A DNA stretch of 64,000 nucleotides from the NCBI GenBank assembly GCA_020809705.1, contig CP085835.1, positions 3,844,001 to 3,908,000 on the forward strand, read 5' to 3'. The notes under the pieces were generated by a model. That model was not told the DNA's origin and ran no database searches. It saw nothing but the letters and a program-made list of their open reading frames with translations. Below are positions 20,749 to 33,906 of the stretch, piece by piece. Source of the DNA: Calonectria ilicicola (lineage: Eukaryota; Ascomycota; Sordariomycetes; Hypocreales; Nectriaceae). Every line of letters starts with the position of its first letter. Position 1 is the first letter of the stretch. The position numbers and the translations under genes were made by a program.

Positions 20749-23231
20749 TCAACCTAACATGACTGTCATATAAGTTAGCATCGGAATACAGCGGTGATTG
20801 TGATCATACCTTCCCAACCCCATTCCTTCATGACATTCATCCAATGTAATTTGCTTTTAACCGTAAATTCGGCCAACAACTCTGATTCTGAATCAAGCCG
20901 CTTGGTGGGGATTAGATCTTGATTTATCGCATAGGGGCGTTGGGTATTTCTGTTGCCCCTCAAATCAAAATTCATTTCCAGCCCACCAATGGATTCAGAG
21001 GTTGTTCCGGCATAAGGCTTCTGGTGTGCGTCGTTGTTATCCTTATGGAAATCACGTCTTCGCCAGACCTCTAGAGTCAGCTCCAGACATCGATCAACAA
21101 TACCGGAGCTATTTCCTGTAGACAGACTGTGCCACCTATTCCGAACCCAATCTCTGTCTTCAGGCTCTGTCGCCTCACAGCCAGCCACCATGAGCGGGAA
21201 AACAGGGAAGATTATTGCGCGAGATTCCAGGGGAACTGTTGCAAGCAATATTAAAACTTTTTGCGCCATTTCAGAGATGGACAGTTGGCCGGGCAGCTCA
21301 GGCACCGCTTGGTACAAAAGAAGCAACGTGGCCCACTTGTATGCATTGGCAGTTTGTACCAAGTCAGAGGCAGTGGAAGTCAGGGATTCTCCATCAAATT
21401 TCTGATGTAAATCGATGGATGGAGACCAACGTTCTATAGAGGTTTTGAGCTCGACTGCCTTGGACACGATAGCGGGTGAATTCAGCTTTTGTGGCATCCC
21501 TCGGACGCGAGTCACTAGATCTGCGACACGACCAAGCAAAGGAAACAATGTCTCTGCACATCCCATAAGGGGGTCGATTTGGAACCCAGGCTCTGGTTTA
21601 GTCGACATTAGAGCATTGCAGCTGGTCATCAATTCAAAGTCGAGTGCTTGAACATTTTTGCAGGTGATGCGGGTAATGACGTCCATGTAAATCCATGTGT
21701 TTGCAAGAAAACTCAAACAGACGAGATTTCCTTCTGGTTGGCGTGAGGATAGGTGCTTGGACAATGCTTTTTGTAGCAGCTCCTTTGCTCGTTTTATATG
21801 ACTTATGCCGGTTGAAGATCTTGGATAGTACCAGGTTTCAGCAAAGCCGAGAGCGACTGCCACTGTTAATGCAGCCTCGAGGTGCATGCTACTTTGTCCT
21901 TCAGAAGGTAACATCTGCATACTGTTTTGAAGATGTCGAATGCCCTTCGCTCTGAATTGTGGCAGATTATTTGAAGCCTGAAAACAAGTCATGGCAGCAA
22001 TGGCATGATAAAGAGAAGCATGTTCCTTCGCCAGCGGCCAGACAATCTTGCGCCATGGGTTCTCGTTTGGATTCTCCTTTATACATAAAACTTCACATAT
22101 ACGACGGTCGAACAAGATTGCAATATTCTCTGGGCTGTCGCCATGAATTTGCGGGTTCTGGTAAATAGAGAACACGCCCTCTCTGTTTGCTCCCACAGAA
22201 GGGGTAAGTTGAAACTCGGGCAGCAGATTCAATGTCTCGTTGTTAATACCGAAGCTTTGAAAGTTGAAGCCATTTTGAATAGGATTATATTCCCTAGAGG
22301 CGTGACTGAGCTGTTCATTGAGTGCATTCAGCGTGGAAAAGTCGAATTCTGGAAGGTTGGCAAAGTCCAGTTCATCAACTAGGGTGGTGGTTCCATTGGC
22401 CACCAGTGAAGTAGCCTCATCTGTCGAATCAACCATAGAGGCAAAATTCGAGAATAATGCATCAAAGTCCGCGAGTGTCGCTAACGAACTGTATGATGAT
22501 GCTGTCGGGCCTGCAGTACCACTGGACACTTCAGCACCGTCATCATCAGCGCCATCCTGACTGCTTGATTTGATGTTCGAATCATCGCTGGTGGGTTCAA
22601 AGGACATCGGATCGCTAAGTACGTGCTCGGCATCATACTCCGGACTGTTAAAAGGAACCCTTTCTCCGGATGAATTTGGTTGTAGAGATTGTTGCTCGTT
22701 TTGGAGGCTGTGCGATTTTTTTGTCGCTTCATTATTAGCTACTCTTGTAAGTACCCCTTTTTTGCTAAACCCTCAATATCATTTTGCAACATACTATTGA
22801 ACGAAGAAAGGAATCTCTCTTCGGGTTTTCCAAATTCTTTCCACCTCAGGTTCTTGCTATAACCTCCACAGACAATCTTACGATTAGTACATTGGGAGCA
22901 TGCCGGTTTGGCTTCATCACATTTCCTCCGTCGTGCTTTGCAAGTGATGCAGCCTAGAAAAACAAACATTAGTTATCAGCTTATTTGATGCCATCCAAAT
23001 ATCACGTAGAAATGCTACAAAAGATAAAAAAAGTATGTACAGACCATTCCGACTTTTGGTATTCTTGGGCCTTTGAGGTGTTTTAGTATCGGCCTGTCCG
23101 CGCAAAGTTTGTGGTAATAGCTGGCGTGGCTGTGCTCGAAGCTCCCTTTTCCTCGATCTGACAACGGCGTGTGAATCTTGCAAATTAGTTTCAGCGGGCG
23201 ATGTCGGTTGTGCCACGTTCATCCCGGACAT
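20749..23231 (-). CDS. Zn2Cys6 transcription factor (four exons, 765 residues)
   Basis: Exons 23231-23045, 22953-22755, 22707-20810 and 20762-20749 join in frame. The first splice assembles the zinc cluster: RNG joined to CITCKARRRKCDEAKPACSQC, then TNRKIVCGGYSK. A basic N-terminal extension rich in Arg and Lys precedes it. The second intron (22708-22754) is 47 bases. The last exon is only 14 bases and completes the C-terminus as WGWEVMLG, a conserved ending in one subgroup of these regulators; without it the protein ends in an unrelated tail. The middle part is a helical fungal transcription factor domain. The Asp/Ser/Ala-rich linker around residues 150-220 could be an activation region. The neighbouring zinc alcohol dehydrogenase is a possible target. 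Confidence 0.85.
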
Positions 23232-24025
23232 AAAGCTAGCCTTTGAAAGAATGGTGATGGTTCATACACCACATTACCTATGCGCCCATTCAACAGAGGA
23301 TTATGAAGAGGGCAAAGATGCGCGAGTGTCGTCAATGATGAATTTAGTGGGGAAGATGTCCGTAATCGGTCAATATGGGCTAAAAGTTCTGTTTCCGAAC
23401 TAGTGCTGCGCCAAGGGCGAACCAATGGCGAGATCAGATTTTGGAGGCTAATCAAGATGGAATCACATGAAAGATACGCAAAAGAGAATGAAGTGGGTAG
23501 GATTTTGAGAATCAATGCAACCCTTCTGTTCGGGGAGCGACGCACGATAAGCCGCGTGGGACACACCATTTTAATGGTCAAAAGTTAGGGTTGACTCGCG
23601 GATTGATCCCTGCTGCGAGAACCAAATGAAAGCTCAAGGTGTCCAAGTAGAGCGTTTAGTCGCCAACTACGAAATGCCCCCGCCTCACTTTCATGTAAGC
23701 CGACCATTATTAGCACGGCCCGACCCGGCGGTCAGTTTTAATGGGCTGAGTCGTAGCCGCCAATAGTAGTCGTCGGATGTTGAGGCAATCTTTCCATTCC
23801 GTGCCAGCTCAGTAGACTACTATCCCGTGTGGATCAACGCGGCATTATTTGGCGCCTTTTTAGTGGCTGATTGTTGGCGAACACATCAGTAAAATGGCCA
23901 TTAGGATGGAGATCGACGAATCGCTTAAACATTCACAGCTGATGTTGTCCACGTATAGTGATAAATAAGGCCACGGTATGATGATGAGAAGAAGAAAATT
24001 CTAATATTCATAGAAATATGGACCT
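23232..24025. promoter_or_regulatory. Upstream region of the Zn2Cys6 gene, downstream of the alcohol dehydrogenase
   Basis: About 790 bases. The stretch nearest 23231 should hold the regulator's promoter. A minus-strand open frame (23219-23581) overlaps the start of the regulator but shows no domain, so I do not call it. Nothing else was recognised. Confidence 0.4.
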
Positions 24026-25263
24026 TTAAAATTCCAAAACTGCTCGGTATCGTATCTTGTTTGCCACCAGGTCCTCGAAAACTCTCTCAATGGTTTCGGG
24101 GCCCTCATGTTTGTATACCTGCACAATTGGCTTGATGCTGCAGCGCGCCGCAAATTCCAACATTTCATCGTGTTCAGCCCGCGACGCCACCATGCTTGAA
24201 TGGATGCGGTAGCCGTAAGAGAGCATCGGTCCAGCCCTATGATATATGTTTAGACATGCAAAACTCAGCTGATAACTTGCGACTACTCACGGAAACGCCA
24301 GAGGCCCAGTAGGTACAGTCAAAGGGACCACCACGCCCCGATTGGCCAGAACTTTTGGCGTCATGAACCTAGTGTTGTAAGCATACCGTGTGTAGATTCA
24401 GCCAGCGCGTAATATACTCACTTTTCCAAATCCGGGTATTGAGAGCTTGTAATAAGAACGGCATCAAGAGGCTTTTGACAGTCCCATGCGTCAATATTAC
24501 CAAATTCAGAAGCACCAAGCTGTAGGGCCTCCCTCTCCTTCGCCAGTGTAGAGCTAAGAGCCACAACCTCGGCGCCAAAGTGAGCTGCAAATTGGATGGC
24601 TAGGTGTCCCAAACCTCCAATGCCGAAAACACCAACGCGCATGCCTGGTACTACCACTGCCTTTAGGGCAGTGTAAACTGTGGCACCGGCACATTGCAAG
24701 GGTGCAGCGTGTTCGCTCGCCAACGCCTCTGGGATTTTGTGCACATACGTTTCCTTGCCGACATAATACTGCGCAAACGTTGCGTTGTCAGTATCTCCAC
24801 GGCCATAAATGACGCGCGAAGGACAGTAAATGTCCTGACCCGAAAGACAATATCGGCAGTGACCGCAAGAATGACGGTGAAAGCCACCACCAGCACGATC
24901 ACCAAGAGTCAATTGAGTGACTCCCGATCCCACTGCTTCGACAACTCCAACACCCTCGTGCCCAAGAGCTATCGGGGCCCCGCTCTTAGCGTAAAGGGCA
25001 TCCGCATTGCAGACACCGGAATGAGTTATACGCAGCAAAACATCCCTGGGTCCAAGAGGCGGGATCTGGACTTGGGTACCAACGATGGCCCCGTCTTTTG
25101 AGCGATAGACCGTATATGCCTTTCCAGCCATGATGCTTTGAAAATCTTTTGTGTGAAATAATGATGATTGGCCAACGATAGATTTGAAAGTTGAGCGACT
25201 TGAACCTGGAGGACCCGAGCAAAGTCTTCGTATATGTATGCGCGCGCGTCGAATGAACCACAT
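24026..25263 (-). CDS. Zinc-dependent alcohol dehydrogenase
   Basis: Exons 25263-24422, 24368-24291 and 24236-24026 join in frame. From the first ATG the protein has 376 residues; from the internal ATG at 25131 (MAGKAYTVYRSK) it has 332, the usual family length. The catalytic zinc site is visible in GVCNAD and GHEGVG. The structural zinc site is the four-cysteine run CGHCRYCLSGQDIYC, and VFGIGGLGHLAIQFA binds NAD(P). The N-terminal extension from 25263 is Arg-rich with almost no acid residues (MWFIRRARIHIRRLCS...), like a mitochondrial presequence, so two start sites could give mitochondrial and cytosolic forms. It oxidises an alcohol or reduces an aldehyde; the substrate is unknown. Confidence 0.88.
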
Positions 25264-26503
25264 GGCGGAATATTTACAGACGTCGGATTATGCACATGCT
25301 AGGAAGATTACGAAACGAAGAGTCTACACAGCATTGGATTAAAAAAAAGTTCCACAGTTCCCTTTTCCGGATCACCCTTGACAGGCTTGCCGCTGATCGG
25401 ACACATTTTACATCATCCAATATCACCATAGCTCTCGGGATACCAATCGAGCAGTTTTCTTTCCGGCACTGGCCAGCTCTTGGGGCACCTCGCCGACCAA
25501 ACTTATCAGGTCGCCGAAGCGGGGCGCTGTGCAATTCTTTTTTTTTTCTTGGACATTCTAATTAATCATGACAAATAAATAGTTCATTATCAAGCATGTT
25601 GATAAATCTCCGGCACGGAGAATTTTGATGTGGGGTCTAAAATATTCCGCAAAGGGATCGAATTTACAATTCATTCAATCGGTAGAAAATCAGGGTAAGC
25701 GTTATTCTTGGATGGTTTGTGGTAAAAGTTTCATGTGCCATTTATCTTCAAGGCAATCTAGCACCCACCACAACGAATGGCCTGATGTGCTTAGTTTCGC
25801 ATGTGCAAGCACATACTATCTGTCAATGAAACAACAAAATCGCCTGCCGGTTTGGAGCGTTCCACTAACCAAGATCGCAATAGCTCATCAGCCGTGCGAT
25901 ACATAGCTGATTTCTTTCGAATCACATGTTTGGCCAGACCTCGGTGAGCTAGCCACCTCACTGTCTCGCATCATGCCGCTAGCCAGCACAATCAGCTAGA
26001 CCAGTTTGGCCATAAGCCAGCCACACAGCGGAGTCTGGAGTGAAGACCCAGTCTAGAAAGGATTCATTTTGTCTTCGAGTATGGCAGTGCAATGGTATAT
26101 ATGCCAAATTTAAATATGGTCACTATCAATCGCCCCAAGTAGGCGCACCACTATGCCTCGAAGGGTCCCATGGACAAGCCCTAAAAATGGGTGGCGGGCA
26201 GTCGCCAAACCGGCTTACGGAATCCACGTTGAGCCACAGTGACAAGGGTCAAGAGCTGCTACTAGCATGCTCGTGGCTGGCTGAATACAGGCATCTTCAG
26301 CTCGCCACAGACTCGACTGCATAGTACTGCAGTATATGGCAATTTCTTTTCTTAGCCATGATGGCCGTCTGACTACAAATATCTTTAGCACTGCAACATC
26401 CACCATTATAGTCAAGACATTATACCTATCATTTCAATCTCTCCTCTCTGTGGATCAGAGAAACTAAATCTATCCCACTCATCCTTTTTGTTTACTCGCA
26501 AAC
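25264..26503. other. Intergenic stretch between divergent genes
   Basis: About 1.2 kb between the alcohol dehydrogenase (minus) and the interrupted gene at 26504 (plus), so it should hold both promoters. Small open frames (for example 25290-25565 and 25625-25906) lack recognisable features. A T-rich run lies near 25537-25550. No RNA gene or repeat was recognised. Confidence 0.4.
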
Positions 26504-26920
26504 ATGTCGTCAATGGATGTTGAAGGGAGTAAGCGTGAGAGTCGATCAAATGACATAAGTTTGTCAGTTCGAGACCTGAAAGGCATGCTGGGTCAGATAA
26601 TGGTAACCGAAGACATGACAAACGCAATATGGAACAGCATCCTCCATGACATTTTTAAAGCACCAAACTTCCTTATTTCGCCCGAATATTACTTTGGTAC
26701 CAAGCAAAAAACCGGAAAGGCAGATCTGGCTGTTCTCCGAGTACGTCCCGGAAACGATGTCTCCTACAGAGTTGTGCTCGTCTTCGAAGGCAAGAAAACG
26801 GGCGGGAGTACAGTAGCGCTCTCCGATGCATGTTGCCAAGCTATCGATTGTCTCAAAGCAGATGGGGCACAAAGCGGCGTTGCAATCGCCGCACTAGGTG
26901 ATAAATTTGACATTGTCAAT

Positions 26921-27095
26921 TGTGGAGACTAGTTGTGGCTGGCCTCGATGGCCTCACGGCCTCAATGCGTTGTCGCAGCCCCACAGCCAATTGGGGCTAG
27001 ACCTAGCTATAAAACACATAGTTGATTGCTCTTTATTTCATAGGAATTAAGGCTCTTTCAATCTCTCGTTATGACCTAATGACCAAAGTGTGATA
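26921..27095 (+). repeat. Copia LTR 1 (175 bp), outer left
   Basis: Begins TGTGGAGACTAGTTG and ends GTGTGATA. The same 175-base length recurs at 40690-40704 plus 47606-47765, at 54231-54405 and at 54673-54847. It is hardly mutated compared with the interior. The host TCAAT duplication lies immediately to its left. Confidence 0.92.
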
Positions 27096-27109
27096 GTTAT
27101 GAGCCTGGG
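27096..27109 (+). other. Putative primer-binding site of the Copia element
   Basis: Immediately after LTR 1 is GTTATGAGCCTGGG. Its complement includes GGCTCATAAC, which matches the anticodon arm of fungal initiator methionine tRNA as I remember it. Copia-like elements such as Drosophila copia and yeast Ty5 prime from a cleaved half of that tRNA, so half-tRNA priming is suggested. The second unit has the same site, GTTATGAGCCTAGG, at 47766-47779. Confidence 0.45.
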
Positions 27110-28043
27110 TGGTTATATAAGTTAGTAATTTTTATTATTATATTTTATATTTAATTAAATAGATTAAATAATATTTTTTTTTATTATTTTTTAATATTAG
27201 ATATAATAATTATTATTATTATATATTTAAAATAATTATTAATATTAATATTATAAATATTTAAAGATTTTTAATTATTATTAAATTTTATTTATTAAAG
27301 TAATAGATTAAATAGATTTTTATATTAAAAGATTATATATAAAGTTTAGAGTTTTAAGAATATATTAATTTTAATAAAGAAAATATAATAAATAATTTAA
27401 ATTTAAATATTATTTTTAATTTAATATTTTTTAATAAAATAAAAAAAAGATAAAAAATAAATAAAAGAAAAAAATGAATAGATATATTATAAAATATAGA
27501 TATTATTATAAAACTAAGAATAAAGCTTAAAATAATTAACTTTAAGCTTATTATCTTTAAAAAATAAACTTAAGAGAAATTAGCTTTATATACTTAAATT
27601 ATTAAGATTATTAAGGAAGCTTATTATTAAGAAATTATTAATAAGATTATTAAATAATATAAAGATTATATTATTTATAAACTTATTAAAGCTTTTAAAG
27701 TAAAGTTTATATTAGAAAAAAATAATATAATTAATAAAATAAGGTTATATTATATAAACTACCTAAAAAATATTAATTATATAAATTAAAAACCTAAAGC
27801 TTAGTATATAACTTAAAATTTAATTTAAGTTTAAGATAATACTTATAATATTTTTAAAATTAAAAAAATATTTATTATTTATAATTTTCTTTAAGTAATT
27901 AATATTTAATTTACTTTTTCTTAAATATAAAATTAATTAAATTAATTTATAAAAAAAAAGTTAAGAAATAAGTAATTAATTTATTTAAGAGCTATAGAAA
28001 TATCTTTCTAAAAGTTATTTTAAATTAATTAAATTTTAAGTAT

Positions 28044-28120
28044 ATAGGCATTTATATTATATTAGGAGATCTCTTAGAGATATAATAAATAGCCTCTTTT
28101 AAGAGCCCTAAATGCCTATA
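28044..28120. repeat. Inverted repeat in Copia unit A1, conserved in A2
   Basis: TATAGGCATTTA (28044-28055) is repeated in perfect inverted form as TAAATGCCTATA (28109-28120), with a 53-base spacer containing further inverted pieces (GAGATCTC; CTCTTTTAAGAG). The corresponding arms in unit A2, near 48712-48787, are also intact. Less RIP decay is seen here than around it. Confidence 0.6.
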
Positions 28121-31100
28121 CAATAGAAAATTCTATAAATTTATAGTAGCCAAGTATATATACCTTTAATATATATTTATAAAAAACTTTGATTTTAAGC
28201 TTAATAAAAAGCTAATAAATAAGGATTATGCTTATATATATATATAATTTTAGAAGTCTAAATGGAATAAGCTTTATAAAAAGATAGTATAAAAAGATTA
28301 GATTTTTATTATAATAATTATAAAAAATAATAAATAAAATATTATTTTATTAATTATTATTATTATAATTCTTAATTTAATATTATTATATATAATATAA
28401 AAAATTATATTAATATTTATAATATTAAAAATAGCTTTTTACTTATTTTATTAAAGTATATTAGTTAATAATTATAGTACTATTTATTTAATTAACTTAA
28501 AGGAATAGTTTATAAAAGGATTCTTTATATTAGAAAAAGAAGGCTATATAAAGATAAATTTAAGTTAATTTCTAATTATAGGAAAAGATAAATATATATT
28601 AAAGAATTTATTTAAAGACTTAATTGGTACTTATATAATTAATCTAGAGCTTAATAATATTATTATAGTAAAAGGATTTTATATTAATATTATATTAAAA
28701 GCTTATTTAAAGGAAATTAAAGTCTAATATTATAACTTTAATTACTTTTTATATTTTAAAAATCTAAAATAAAGTATCTTTTTAATTAAATATAAATATA
28801 TATATAATATAATAGTTTTTTAATATAAACTAATTTTTATTTATTTATTAAATTAATTAATACTTAATAATATAATTCTAATTAATAATATAAATATTTA
28901 GTTAATTATTATTATATTAAAAAATAGAAAGTAAAGCTTTACTTATTAATTTAGATCTTCAAGAGATCCTCTAAAGCTAAGAGAGAATATTAAGAAGTTA
29001 TAGTATAAATAAGCAAGGCATCTTAAAGCTATAATGCTAAAGAAGTTAATAAGAAGGGGTTATAATATATAAATTAAAGGAACTATAAAAATAGACTATA
29101 AGATCTATACTTAAATATATATAAAATAAGTTATATTATATAGGTAGTTAGATTATTATTTATTAAAGCTATTTTAGTATATTTACTAGGATTTATAAGA
29201 TTATTTTAGAGAATATAATAGCTCTAATTGGCTTTTAGTTATAAAAGATAAATATAGTGGTATATTTTATATATAATCTATTATTAATAAGTAAAAAATT
29301 ATTATATTTAATAAATTATTTTAATTTAAAATTTAAATTAAAAGATAATTTAATTTTTTAATATATATTATTAAGTATAATAATAAGATTATTATTATTA
29401 TAATTAAAGGTTTAATTAAATATTAAAAATAAATATATAAATAAAATATAGATTTAAAGCTCTCTTTACTAAAGACCTATAAGCTAAATAGTATTATTAA
29501 ATATATAGATTAAGAAGTAATAAATAAATCTAATATAATACTTAATAAAGTAAAACTTCTAATAAAACTATAGCTAAAGAGTACTAGAATAATTATATAT
29601 TTACTTAATATATTATCTTTAAAAATAAGAAATTAAATATTCTTACTTAAGAAATTAAATATATAGTTTAGGTATTATACTCCTTTACTAATAAAAAAGC
29701 TTATAATTAACTTAAAGCCTAATTAAAATAATATATATATATATAATTACTATATCTATCCTTTAATTAAAGATAAAGTATTAGGCTAATAAAAGAGAGA
29801 TATAAAAGTTAGCCCTAGAGGTTATATAAGGTATTTAATAGGATATATAGCTTATAATATATATTATATATAAATACTTTAACTTACAAAGGTTATTACA
29901 ACTTAAAATATACAATTCAATAAGCACATCAATTATAAACTAGATAAGCCAAGCTTAGCCAAGCATATAGTTATCTAACTTAAAGATTAGGCTCTCTAAA
30001 TTAAAGAGGAAATTAATAATAAGGCAATATATAAGAGATCTTTGTAAGGATTAATATCTATAGATTTGAATTTGAGAGTAGAGGTATTTATAAATATAAA
30101 AATAATTACTTAAAGTATAATAAAAAATATTAAATATATATTTAATTAAATATTTATAGGATTTTAAATATTAGAATAAACTTTAGAATTAAAAAATATA
30201 TATTTAAAAAATATAATAAAAGTTTAATAAAATATAAATTAAATATAATAAATAAAGATAAATATAATAAATTAATTATTAATAAAATAATTTATAAATT
30301 TAAAAATATATATATTTAAAATAGTAAATAAATAATTAAAATAATTAAAGTAAGTAATAAATTAATTAATAAGTAAAGTAGTAAAAGAAATAGTAATTAT
30401 ATTACTATCTAAGCTACTAAAGCTTATAATTATTATTAATATTAATATATTATAAAGTTAGGAATAAAAGTTAAGATCTATATATAAAAGAGGTAGAGAT
30501 TAAAGGTAAAATTAATTAATTATTTAAATATTTATAAATATATAAATATACTATTACTAAGCTTAAAAAAGTAATATAAAATAGAACTAAAGGACTTTAA
30601 TATAATAAAATTATAATAAGAACCTAATATTAAATTTCTTTATAATTAATTATTATAAAATAAATTATATAGATTTTAAAAGTATTTAAATTATATTTAT
30701 AATATTTATAGAAGTAATAAAGCAAAAAGAAGCTACTTAGATTAATATAGCACCAAACCACCCCAAGCTATACTAAAATAATCTTCTTAAGCCTTTATAA
30801 AATTAAAAAGAGATAATAAAATACCTATTAAATAAGCTATTTATTTAAGCAATATATTAAAAGATTAGAACCCTAATTAAAAAGGGAATATAAAGAGAAA
30901 TAGAGTATATAAAGGTATAAATTAAACTATTATTATTTAAATAAATCTTTACTTATAAATTTAATTAAGATAGATATTTTAAATAATATAAGGTAAGATT
31001 ATATATTTAAGGTAATTTATAAAAAAGCTTTATAATTAAGAGTATATATACTATAATACTTATAATATAATTATTTTATATAATTATTATTTTAATTACT

Positions 31101-33182
31101 TAATTTAATTTAAAAATTAAATAATTTAATATTATTAATATTTTTATTAATATAATAAGAAATAAAGATAGTATATTAATTATATATAAGTTATTAGATA
31201 GATTTAAATAGTTAAATAAATGTATAAAGCTAGATTGAGCTTTATATGGTTTTAGAGATTTATTCTAGCTATAGTTCAATGAGTTTATTTTAATCTTTAA
31301 GAAGTTAGAAATAGAAGCCAGCTTAGAAGAGCCTTGCTTATTTTATATTAAAGCTTATAATATATTTATTATATTCTTTATAAATAATATTCTAGTATTA
31401 TATTATAAAAATAATATATTTATAATATTAAAAATAATAAAAAATATTAAAAAAATATATAAAACCTTAAATAAAAATAATATATAATAGTTTTTAAATA
31501 TAAAGATAATTTAAGATTATATAAAATATAAAATATATTTATTTTATAATTTATATATTAAGAAAATAATTATAAAATTTAAATTAAATACTATAAACAC
31601 TCACCCTAATATACTAATTCTAATAATAAAGCTAGCTAAAAGATAAGATTAAGTAATTATATAGGAAATAAAGATATATTAAAAAAAGTTAGTTCTTTAT
31701 TATATATAATAATAATAATTAAACTAGACCTTATATTTATAATATTATTATTATCTTATTTTCTTATTAACCTAAGTTAGGAGCACTAAAACACTACTAA
31801 CCAAGCTATTTAATATCTCTTTATAATATAAGATCTTATAATTTAATATAATTAGAGTAATAAATTATAAATTATAATAATTATTAATAATATCTTTTTT
31901 ACTAATAACCCTAAAATATAAAGATCTTTATAAAGCTATATAATAAGCTTATTTAATAAATTAATTATATAGAAGGCTATTTATTAAACTATTATAATAA
32001 TATTAATAATAGAGGTAGAAATACTTATTTTAGAATATATTATAAAAGAAATAATTAGCTTAAAGTGTTTTTTTAATAAAATATACTTTAATCTAAAGGT
32101 AGATTAGAATTTATAATATAATAATCTTTAAATTATATAATTTATTATTAAAAAAGATAGTTAAATAATAATCTAACTATAGTATATTAATATTATAAAT
32201 ATATAATTATATTAAAAGTATAAAAAGGACTCTTTTAAAATAACTTATTTAGAAATAAAATAAATGCCTACTAATAGGCTTACTAAAGTATTATTATAAT
32301 AATACTTTAAATAATTTTAAATATTATTAAATATAATAAATCTTAACTAAGTAAAGCAAAAATAATATATAAAAAAAACTATTTATTAAATTAAGCTTAT
32401 TTTAATTCTTTTTTAAATAATACTTAAAACTATTAAATTATATACTATATTACTTTTTAAATATACTTTAAATAATAATAATATTTATAAATTTATTAAA
32501 TAAAATATAAATATATAAATATTATTTCTTTAAATTATTAATAATACATTAAGATTTTTCTTTATTTACTTCCTAAATAACTATCTTACTAATACCTTAC
32601 TTAAAAAGCTTAGGATTTTTATTTAATATCTTTATAAGTAAATAAAGGGTATATTTTATATAAGTTATTATTTATATAATTAATTAATATAAAACTTTAA
32701 GTAAATTAAAATAATACTTACTTATTTAATATTTTTTATTATTTAAAGTAATAATAAAATAATATATTAAAAATATAAATATTTAATAATTATTTATAAA
32801 TTAATAATAAAGTATAAAACTAATTAATATAAATATATTAAAAATAATATTAATAATTATTTACTTTATAAATAATATAATACTTAAAATATCCCTCTAT
32901 TATATAATAATTCTTAAGCTAGCCCTTTCTAATAATAGTAGAGCATAGGTAATTCTTATAGAATAGATTGAATAATACTCCTAAAGCACTAGGAGCTAAA
33001 AATCAAGCATAAGAAGAAGAGTCTAAAGCATAAGAATCTAAAGTCTTAGCTTAAGAACTAGGAGTTCTAGGCTTAGTAATCTAAATATATTATAAAATAT
33101 AAATTAATTATATAAAATATAGAAAGTAAATATAAAAATACTTATAAATATATATTTAAAAGTAAATAATAAAGGAGTTTAT

Positions 33183-33571
33183 TGTTATGACCCATGCTAC
33201 AACGAGGGCGGTTAGACTCGGCAGAATAAGGATAGACCTACCTACCCTAGACTGTGATTATTATATATATATAATTACTACTATAATCAGAATATAATCA
33301 CTACAACTGCTACTATGATTACTAGAATGATTATTGTAATATCTAGTGATTGTATATTAAGCTTAGAAGTATATAAACAAGTTAAAGCTAACTGTAAGGA
33401 ACAATCTTAATTAGCTTTTAATATAACTTGGTTATCTTAATTACAATTGACTATTACCTAATATAATACTTTTATTACTTTATTTTATTATAATATACCT
33501 AATTATCCTACTAATAATAAACCCTTTATTTTAATTAATTTATTAAATTAAGAATTAATTAAACTATTATA
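33183..33571 (+). repeat. C1 left LTR
   Basis: Starts TGTTATGACCCATGCTAC and ends ACTATTATA, the mutated form of ACCGTTACA seen in element B. The first ~90 bases keep normal composition; the rest is AT-shifted. Its partner is at 40149-40539. Confidence 0.85.
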
Positions 33572-33771
33572 TATTAAAAGCTCTTATTTAATTAATTACT
33601 TATATTAATAATTAAGTAATAATAATATCTAGAAAGAACTCTATTATTACTACTTCTTTTAATAATACTAAATTAATTATAGAATTATAATAAATTAAAA
33701 AGAAACTTATAGATATATAAGCCTAGCTTAAAGTAAAAGAAGCCAGAACCATTATAGTTGAAGGAAGTAAG

Positions 33772-33906
33772 TGTTATGACCTGGCCTGCGGGCACAGGGC
33801 TTACAGGGCTCTTAGGTGCTGTTAGGTGCTGCGATAATTGCCGCAATAGCAGTTATTGACCAATCTTTTGCCCTATGGTACAGCGGTCAACAGCACAGCC
33901 GTTACA
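33772..33906 (+). repeat. Left terminal repeat of the miniature element
   Basis: 135 bases, TG...CA, identical throughout to 34126-34260. Contains GTGCTGTTAGGTGCTG, a small internal direct repeat, and an A-box-like TGGTACAGCGG near its end. Confidence 0.95.

Noticed and set aside
22708..22754. A frameshift in the second Zn2Cys6 gene at an A6G4 run
   Set aside because: A 47-base GT-AG intron with a CTAAT branch site joins the frames exactly, so no error is needed.
23219..23581. Minus-strand open frame upstream of the Zn2Cys6 gene as an extra exon or gene
   Set aside because: It overlaps the ATG region of the regulator in another frame and shows no domain. The regulator already has a good start at 23231.
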